In this document: piece by piece, positions 56,620 through 64,000 of the stretch
Position numbering within the stretch: the first letter of the stretch is position 1
Layout of the letters: every line of letters begins with the position of its first letter
Assembly: GCF_010093535.1 (NCBI RefSeq)
Contig: NW_022985234.1
Span: 52,031 to 116,030 of the forward strand
DNA length: 64,000 nt
Direction of reading: 5' to 3'
From: Lindgomyces ingoldianus
Lineage: Eukaryota > Ascomycota > Dothideomycetes > Pleosporales > Lindgomycetaceae
The notes under the pieces: model-generated
Databases searched by the model: none
The model's input: only the letters and a program-made list of their open reading frames with translations
Told to the model about the DNA's origin: nothing
Made by a program: the position numbers and the translations under genes

Positions 56620-59600
56620 TTCTTAAGTCTTATATAACTACTTCTTTACTCTTATTCTTATAACTAGGCTTTTACTTACTACCTTATTGTCTTTGTCTGT
56701 TACCTGTATATACTACCTATTCTTATATGCTTACAGCTATGCTTCTAACTAAGCTAGTAGTCTAGGTCGCTTTAGGTAGGCTTAGTAATAGTCTCTAACC
56801 TTATAAGGTGCTCCTGCAAAGCCTTAGGCGTTGTACCACGTTAGGTTAGAGTTATAAGCAGTCTAGAGAGCTTTATATTATAAGCTCCCCTAGTAGATGT
56901 AGCTATTAAGTATCTTTTTTACTAGCTATTTAAAGTTACTATTAACCTTAATTAGTTTCTTCTTAGGCTTAATCTAGCCTAGTAGTAAGTCTAATGCGGC
57001 TTTCTGTAAGCAGTTAGCGTGGAAGACGTTGTGCATGCGCATGTATAGCAGTAGCTTAAGGCAATAGAAGTGACCCCTTATCTAAATAATAAAGTAGGGG
57101 CTATACATCTACTAGTTAAGCTTTAAGCTAGGTTAGCTAGTTATAAAGCCCTTAAGTGTAACATAGACTTAGTCTCCTACTATAAAATTAAGCTTACAGC
57201 GCTTTTTATTTACCTACTACGCTTACTACTACTATGCCTAAGTAATACCTTTTTAAGCTATCTTTATTACTTACTTTATAGTATTATGTTAGGCTTTTAG
57301 ATAGTTTTATACTTTTTTATAAAACATATGCTTATAGATAGTAAAAGACTTTTACATACACTTTTTCTAGTCCTAGTAGTAGATAGGTTTGTAGCTAAAC
57401 TTAATTTTAAATAGCAATAGGCTAGTAGTCTTATGCAGAAGAATAGCCTAAGCCTAGTCTATACATAGTAGTAGGTCTACTAATTATTCTAATAGTAGTT
57501 AACAAAAAGTTGTAGGCGCTAGTTAAGGTACTAGTTTATAATATTTATATTACTGTCTGTCTAAGAGTAGTAGGCTATTAAAAGCTTCTACTTAATTTTT
57601 ATAAGTTAGTATAGCTTATTTATAAATACTATAACAAACTAAGGGCCTTAATTAAAGATAATAGATTATAAAAGGCTAAAGACGCGCTAGATATAGTAGT
57701 AGTACATATTAGCAGCTTGCTTAGCTGTAGTAGTCTTATAGTAGGGCAGTAAAAAGTAGCGCTTACTTAGGCAGTCTACTATAATAAAGGCGCAATTATA
57801 CTATTTTTTATTAAGTAAAAATAACTTAAAATTTATTAAAACATCTTACTATGCTTAATTAAGTATAAGTAGTAACTTAAGTAGTTCTAAAGTTTAATTT
57901 TAAAGAATATAGCTCTATTAGTAAGCTTTATAAGTAGTAATATAAGTATTAATGTCTTTTTTTATACCTAGCTAATAGTAATAGTTTTAAAGCAGTTTAG
58001 TTATCTTTCTCTTACCTAAGTGCACAGTAGTCTATGCTGCATAGACAGCTTAGATTAAGTGCATGCAAAGAAAATAGACAGTAAGGACAACTAGTTAGCC
58101 TTAGTATAAAAGTAGCCCTTGCTTATTTAGCTGCTAAGTAGCGCTGCTAGCTAATGCTTTCTCTTATAAATCTTATATACTAATATAGCTTTAGTTGGCT
58201 TTAAAGATATAATTAATAACTATATATAAATTATTAATAAGTAAAAAGCTTATAAAAGTATATAAAGCTGCAACTTTAAACATACTGCTTTATAAGCCCT
58301 ACATAGCAAGTAAAGCTAGATAGTTATTAGTAGCCTAAACTATGCTAATATTAAGCTGCTTAGCTTATAAAAAGGCTTATATTTAAGCTACTTTATCCTT
58401 CTTCTTTTAAGTCTTTAGCTCTTCTTGCTTGTGTGATAGTGTGTTAGCTACTACATTAGTAGTTTTAAAGTAGTAAAAAAGAGTTATATTAAAATTAGCT
58501 ACTATTATAGCCTAGTGTATCTGCCTTAAAGTAAGTTTTTACTTAGTTAAGAAGTACTTAAGCGCTTAATAGTTAGTAAAAGTGCTAAATAGCTAAGGTG
58601 TTTAAAAGCTAATAAGCTATAATTTTTACTTTTAAGGCTATAAATAACTATAAGCATTTTTTTATTATGTTATTATAGTTTATTTATAGTCTGCTTATAG
58701 TCTTTAAGTAGAACACTACTAGTTGCTAGAGGCTGTTGTCCTATAGCTGCAAGAGTACACTAGTAATAACTTTATTACTTACATCTATCTTTAAACGCTT
58801 TTAGCAGTAGAGCAAGTAGTAAGCTAGAACATTATTAGACAACATAAGATTCTTAGCTTACTAAAAGGCTGCTAGCTTACACTTACTAAAAGTGCGCTAT
58901 ACATCCTTTTTAAGCAGCTTAGTAAGCAGCTAGATAATGCACTTATAGTCTTTAAAAAAGGCTTAATAGAAGTTACAGAAGCCTAGAAAGAACTATAGGC
59001 TTTTAACTAACATTAGAACTAGCTAGTTACATACAGCAGTAACCTTCTTAAGGTCCTTCTGTATGCCCTCTATGCTAATAATTAGGCCTAGAAACTTTAT
59101 CTTAGTTATAGTAAACTTACTTTTTTTAATGTCTACTTATAAGCTAGCTTTATAAAGTTGCTTAAGCACTTGCGCAACATGCTCCTTGTGCTCTAGTAGG
59201 TCTTCTAAATAGATAAGGATATTATCTAGATATGCTGTATAAAAGTTATTAAGTAAGCTATGCAGCACTTTATTAATATAGCGCTAGAAGGTTGTAGGGC
59301 TGTTATAAAGACTAAATAGCAGTACATAGTACTTATAGTTACTATAGCGTGTGCAGAAAGTAGTTAGATCTTTATCTTTTTTATCTAAGTAAATATAATA
59401 AAAAGCTTATTAAATATTAAGCTTAGTAAATACTTTAGTATAAGTAAAGCAAGTTAGGGTTTTCTAGATTAGTAAAATAAAGTAGGCGTCTTTTTTTATA
59501 ATTATATTCAGCTTATAGTAGTTAACATAGAAACACTACTCTTTTTTAGGCTTTTTAGTAAATAATATAGGTAAAGTGTATAATACATTACTATAAGTAA

Positions 59601-62600
59601 TAACAGCTTACTAAAGGTAGTTATTAAAGTAGGACTTTATAAGCTCTAGCTGCTTAAGCAACATACTATATAGTAAGCTTAACATTAGCGTGTTTATAGT
59701 AGTTAGCTTAATATAGTAGTTAACACTATTACAGTGCAGCAGCAGCTTGTCTAAATTCTTTTTTAAGAAATAAGCTAGTGTTACGCTAGCGTAGCCTAGT
59801 AAAAGTAGCTTTTTTTTAATTAACTAATAAAGCCCCTTCTTAGAGTCTAACAAGTCTATTAAAGCTTACTTGTTTTTATAATTCTAAATAAACTTATCTA
59901 CCTTATAAACACTAATATAGCTAAGTACAGCATTCTTTTATTAAGTATGTATTATAAAGGTAGCAGCTTTTACTATATTAATCTTAAGGCCTACCTTAGT
60001 AAAGTTTTTATATAAGATAGGTAGTAGACAGTGTAGTTACTTAACTAACTTTAGCGCCTACTGTAGGTAGAGTTGCTCTTCTATCTTTCTAAAGTTCTTT
60101 TGCTAGGTAGCGTACTAGGTTGAGTGTAAGAGTAGCTTATAAGTGTACTATAAAATAGCTAAATTTATCTACTTATTACATTAGTTAGTATTAGCTTAGT
60201 GCGTAAAGTTAATCTCTAATAAAGTTCTTTATATTAGAATAATAATATTGCGTTAATAGTTAATCTATGCGCTATTAGGCTACTATAGCTTCTTTTACTT
60301 ACAGTTAACCTAGACGTCTGCATCCTCTAAAAGCTTACAGCTAACTATAAGGTTGTAGCAGCTAGTAATATAAAAGACAAAGTATGTATAAAGGCAGTAG
60401 CTATTAATTACTAAGTTAGTTTAAATATACTTGTCTACCTAACTATTTAGTTAGCTATTATAGCCTGCTAAAAGTATTACTTCTATGTAGTAGATTAGCA
60501 CTTTAAGTCCTTTTATATATAATTGCTTAAGGTAGACTAGAGTGTAGCTACTTACTTTTATATCTATAAGCGTGTTTAGCTTAATAGCTAGTTTACTAGC
60601 TAAAATGCAGTAGGGCAGAATAAATTGTCTTCTGTTAAATAGCTAATCTTATATACTAAAAGCTCTTATAGATTACTCTAAAAAGAAGACTTTCTCTAAA
60701 GTAATACTTCTTTTAACTTATAGTCTAAAGATAAGTTTCTATTAGCTGCATTATAAAAGACCTTATTATTTATATTAACTAGTAGTTTAATAGCTTTTTA
60801 ATTAATAAGCTCATTTATATAGTTATAAGTAAAGTAACTAACTTTATAGTAATAAAAGTAAGTTAGCTAGTCTACTAGCGTTAAAGTAATAGTGCTAGAG
60901 TAAAGTAGTAGCATAGACAAGGACACGTGCTTATAAGACTTAATAGGTATAGTAGTAGCCTTCTTACGCTTAGCCTTCGCTGCAGCTTAGTTATTAGTAA
61001 TAGCTACTTTATAAGTAAAGTTATAGGCAATACTAATAAATTTATTATAGTTACTTTTAAAACAGTAAACATTACAGTTTATATCTATGCAAAGTTAATT
61101 AGTAAGCTTTTTATAAAAAAGTTTTACTTATTACTTTAATACTAGCTTATGCTGCGTAGCTAGGTAGAAAAACTTAGCCTATAAAGTAGCAAACTTAGCA
61201 GCAGAGCGTAGATATAGCTAACTAAAAGCCTAGCAAGCGTTCTTCTCTTTATGTAGGTTACTAAAAGCTTGCTTTAAAGTATTTATAAGAAATTTACTAT
61301 TAATAGCTTTACTACTATTATAAAGTGCACTAATTAGCGTCTTAAGCTAGTCTCTAGTAAAGTTCTCTATGCAAGTAGTTATGTAGGCTGTAATACATTT
61401 TTATATATTTTACTAGTTATTACTAATAAACTAGTTACTATTTAACTATAGCTTGTTTTTTATGTGCGTTCTTTAGTAATTAAATGTTATAGTAGTCTTA
61501 CTATTTAAAAGTAATAAAAGGTTAGAGAACTTAATAAAGCGCTAGTTAGTAGCTTAAGCACCTAGGTAAGCAGTAGGCCTAAACAGTAACAGCTAGGGCA
61601 GGCGTAAGTTGTTAGAGTTGCCTAGCTTAAAGCTAGAAGAGCTAGCAAAGAGAAAGCTGTTTTAGCATAGTGTTAATAGTAAAATCTAGAAGCGTATTAT
61701 ATAACATTAAGTGTTAGGTGTTTTTTTAAAAGCATAAGCTTTAAAAGCGTGTATCTTATCTTAGGCTGCTTCTGCTTTCTAACATTCCTATGTAAAAGCT
61801 TAGTGTAGCTTTTTACTTTTAGCTAGGGCATTAGCAGTAAACTAGCAGTATATGTGTAACTGCTGCTGCTTTACACAACATAAAAGTAGCTAATTAGCTA
61901 ATTTTATAGTAATAACTAATAAGTTATCTTAAAAAAACTTAATAATAGCTTTTAATATAGCCTTAAGCTAGCTATTACTATTAAATGTTAGCAACTAAGG
62001 CAGTAGGAGACCTTTCTTAATAGCTTACTATAGCTTTACTAGCTTAATAAAAGTGTCTTAGTTATAATTCTTCTTTATAATAAAGTTATAGCTCTAGATA
62101 TTGCCCTTCAAGTAAGTAAAAGTTTTAGCAGATTATAAGTATTACCTAGTGTAGCCTTCTCTAGCGTTAACATAATAAACAGGTATTTTAGCGCTATTAT
62201 CCCTAATCTGTATACTACAAGTGTAGCAGCTGTAGTTAGTTCTTTTACTAAAAGAAGTTGTAAGCAGGTAGTGCTCTTAGTAGTTAGTAAAGTAGTAGTT
62301 TCCTCTCTTATAAAAAGTAAAGCTTTTATAGCTTTTTTTATATAAGTAATGTGTGCATTATTAACCTTCTATTTAGCCTATATAAAGCTTATAGATCTAG
62401 TACTCTTTAAGCGCTTGTTTATTAAGTAAGGGCAGCAGACTAATTGGCTCTCTTAGCTAGCTGCAGTATGCTTTTTTTAAACTATTGTCTATTAACTCTC
62501 TTTAAGCCTTACTTAGTAGTATTAGGACTACTATAGTAAGTAACTGTACTTCTAAAACAAACTAACAACGCAGCGTAGTTACGCTATAGGTGCTTAAAGT

Positions 62601-62690
62601 ATTAGTTATTATTAAGTTATACACGCAGGTAGATTAATTAGTTTAACTAGATATTATGTTGCTATTGCTAGCTAAGTAAGGTAATAGATC
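56620..62690 (-). pseudogene. Gag-Pol polyprotein remnant of gypsy G3
   Basis: Minus-strand reading recovers a gypsy RT at about 59560-59040: KKPKKEQCFYVNYYKLN, FTKLNIQQAF, LTTFCTRY, then AYLDNILIY, where the second Asp of YLDD reads Asn. After this come LEHKEHV and an FLGLIIS block. RNase H and integrase lie between about 59000 and 57000, and gag towards 62690. Stops are frequent. The order and the LTR polarity agree. Confidence 0.8.
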
Positions 62691-62699
62691 CTAGTGTAA

Positions 62700-62914
62700 T
62701 GTAAGGACAGGCTTAGGCTCTTGCATTGCAGAGTATTAATAGAGTATGTTGGCTCTATTTTAGCTACACTAGGATAGAGAAGAAAGGTAGATACAAGGCG
62801 CGCAGGCGTAAGAAGGTGACCGTGGAGGCGCTAGGCCTCTATAGGCTAGCGCCTCGCAAGGCCGCCTCGTAGTCATGTGACCTGCAGCCAGCTCCGCTCG
62901 CAGCAGCTGTTACA
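62700..62914 (-). repeat. 5' LTR of gypsy G3
   Basis: 215 bp, TGTAAGGACAGGC...CTGTTACA. The inner (left) end carries transitions; most of the outer end is intact. Confidence 0.93.
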
Positions 62915-63496
62915 ATTATAAATTCTAGGTATTTTATTTCTTATATGTTAAATTTAAGCTTAAAGAGTTAAAAGTGTAGACTTTATTCGTAAAGCTTGTC
63001 TAGAACTTACTTAACTTTAGAAATATAGTCTTTCTAAGTTTTCTTAGTATAACTAAGTATATTATTAAGGTAAATTAAAAAAAAAAGTCTAAGTATAGGT
63101 TTAAAGCTGTGTTAATAACTTATTAAAATATAGTAGAAGTGTTTGTTAAGCTAAACAGCATAACTAAAAGTTTATAAAGACTGCTTAGAGTCTTAAATAT
63201 AGTTATTTATTTATAACTTTTCTTTATCTAGATCTTATTAAAGCTGTCTTATACATTAAATTTTATAAAATGCTTTATTTCATGTAGCTAGTTTATAATA
63301 TCTTATATTATAGAAAGAGGAAACTAGTCTTTAATTTTTCCTCTTTTCTTTTTTACAAATACTATAGCAGAGGCTACTAGACTATTACTTTCTCTAATGT
63401 GCCTCTAAGTAAGCATTTAGTTTATATATTTCTATAGCGCTTTTTTTTAGATTTTAGTAAAAGGTCTTAGCTTATATAGTTAAAGCTTAGGGTTAT
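62915..63496 (-). pseudogene. Gypsy pol fragment (RT start), part of G4
   Basis: Minus-strand sequence with RT-type blocks, continuing on the other side of G3 at 56380. RIP-degraded. Its right edge is the family E LTR. Confidence 0.55.
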
Positions 63497-63693
63497 TGTG
63501 GAAGATAAAATAGCCTGGCAGTAGCTGTTCAGAAGATCGGATGAAGTGACTCTGCTATCTAAGAGAGCTGAAGGCTCTCCTTATATACACCGAGCTTCGG
63601 AACATAATATCTCCAGATCCCGAGCTGCGTCCCAGGCTCTGAGCCCCAGTCCCAGGCTCTAAGCCCCAGCCAAGGCTCTCAGTATACGCAACA
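63497..63693 (-). repeat. LTR of family E (E2), two-unit version
   Basis: 197 bp, TGTGGAAG...TACGCAACA, same family as E1 with two instead of six 20-bp units. Left flank GTTAT and right flank CATCC differ. The complement of the right flank (CTGGGGGATG) is purine-rich, so this is probably a 3' LTR of a minus-strand element that extends past the window. Confidence 0.75.
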
Positions 63694-63700
63694 CATCCCC

Positions 63701-63727
63701 CAGGTGAGCTGCGCAGCAGCTCACCTG
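63701..63727. other. Hairpin, 11-bp stem and 5-nt loop
   Basis: CAGGTGAGCTG and CAGCTCACCTG separated by CGCAG. A perfect inverted repeat directly after the LTR polypurine side. Confidence 0.8.
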
Positions 63728-63782
63728 CGTTAAGCATAAACTTGGCTTGTTAGAGCAGCGCTGCGTGTTTACCCTATGTTTG

Positions 63783-63830
63783 TGCTTGTTACCCTAGGCA
63801 GCGCAATGCTTGTTTCCCTAGGCAGCGCAG
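63783..63830 (+). repeat. 24-bp tandem duplication
   Basis: Two adjacent units sharing TGCTTGTT, CCCTAGGCAGCGCA; they differ at two positions. A degenerate third unit precedes them. Confidence 0.85.
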
Positions 63831-64000
63831 GTCACGTGCGTGCTGTGATTGCTGCAACAGAGGTAAATAAATTCTCCTGCTTCTTAAGCTTCTCTTCTGT
63901 AAGTCTAACTAACATGCTATGTGTAAGTTAATGCTTTTAAGAGCTCTAAAAACAAACTTTAAACCTGTCTGCAATCTCTACTAACGTGCATCTGTAGCTT

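Larger units (their letters stand above)
56381..62914 (-). mobile_element. Complete gypsy retrotransposon G3
   Basis: 6534 bp, LTRs of 215 bp at 56381-56595 and 62700-62914, flanked by ATTAT (56376-56380, 62915-62919). The complement of 56596-56616 is a polypurine tract, placing the 3' LTR on the left. LTRs are GC-rich and little mutated, the interior strongly RIPped. Inserted in another gypsy copy (G4). Confidence 0.93.
63694..64000 (-). other. Internal flank of family E element, unmutated
   Basis: GC-balanced sequence to the window edge with a strong hairpin (63701-63727) and a 24-bp tandem duplication (63783-63830). No domain is readable in 300 bp. Confidence 0.45.

Overview
The window looks like an AT-rich, gene-poor compartment of a filamentous ascomycete (Pezizomycotina). 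Nearly everything is transposable element (TE) sequence whose C:G pairs were replaced by T:A in the manner of repeat-induced point mutation (RIP). Glutamine codons have become TAA/TAG, tryptophan codons TAG, and Asp codons Asn. Elements were identified from terminal repeats, exact target-site duplications (TSDs), uninterrupted 'empty sites' in other copies inside the window, and domain motifs still readable through the RIP changes. No database or alignment program was used.

Region 1 (1-9732). RIP-degraded, unassigned AT-rich DNA surrounds two islands of normal composition. 2205-2575 holds a palindromic element (2283-2513, TSD GAGCC). 5693-8215 holds the only host-type gene, a degraded member of a fungal family of unnamed membrane-associated proteins (5764-7218, two introns, one frameshift). 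A trinucleotide microsatellite lies at 8451-8607.

Region 2 (9733-12916). A non-autonomous pogo-type foldback element (family A, 1100 bp once inserts are removed) carries a second palindromic element (9767-10009) and an almost complete Fot1-like transposon (10136-11969). The latter has a 541-codon transposase frame broken only by seven stop codons.

Region 3 (13139-54191). This is a deep nest of elements. The outermost is a gypsy-type 3' end (LTR 13139-13339). Into it went copia copy C3 (minus strand, pieces 13684-20226 and 36129-37024). Into C3 went copia C1 (20227-36128, TSD TTATT) and copia C2 (37025-54191, minus). These copies carry pogo family A (A2, A3, A4, A5), pogo family B (B1, B2, B3), two complete chromodomain gypsy elements (22890-28552 and 38338-44001), solo LTRs D1, D2 and E1, and a 1.6-kb non-autonomous LTR element (52009-53611). 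That last element shares priming-site and polypurine-side sequence with the copia family.

Region 4 (54192-64000). Gypsy fragments on the minus strand surround a complete 6.5-kb gypsy element (56381-62914, TSD ATTAT). An LTR of family E (63497-63693) and its unmutated internal flank run off the right edge.

No intact protein-coding gene, tRNA, rRNA or CRISPR was found. The most interesting points are: (a) palindromic elements made of inverted copies of a 127-128 bp TG...CA unit; (b) a 17-bp tandem pair in the terminal repeats of all three pogo families; (c) mirror-image sparing from RIP of the outer halves of LTR pairs; (d) the copia-like non-autonomous element with its hairpin array; (e) internal deletions that begin and end exactly at pogo termini.
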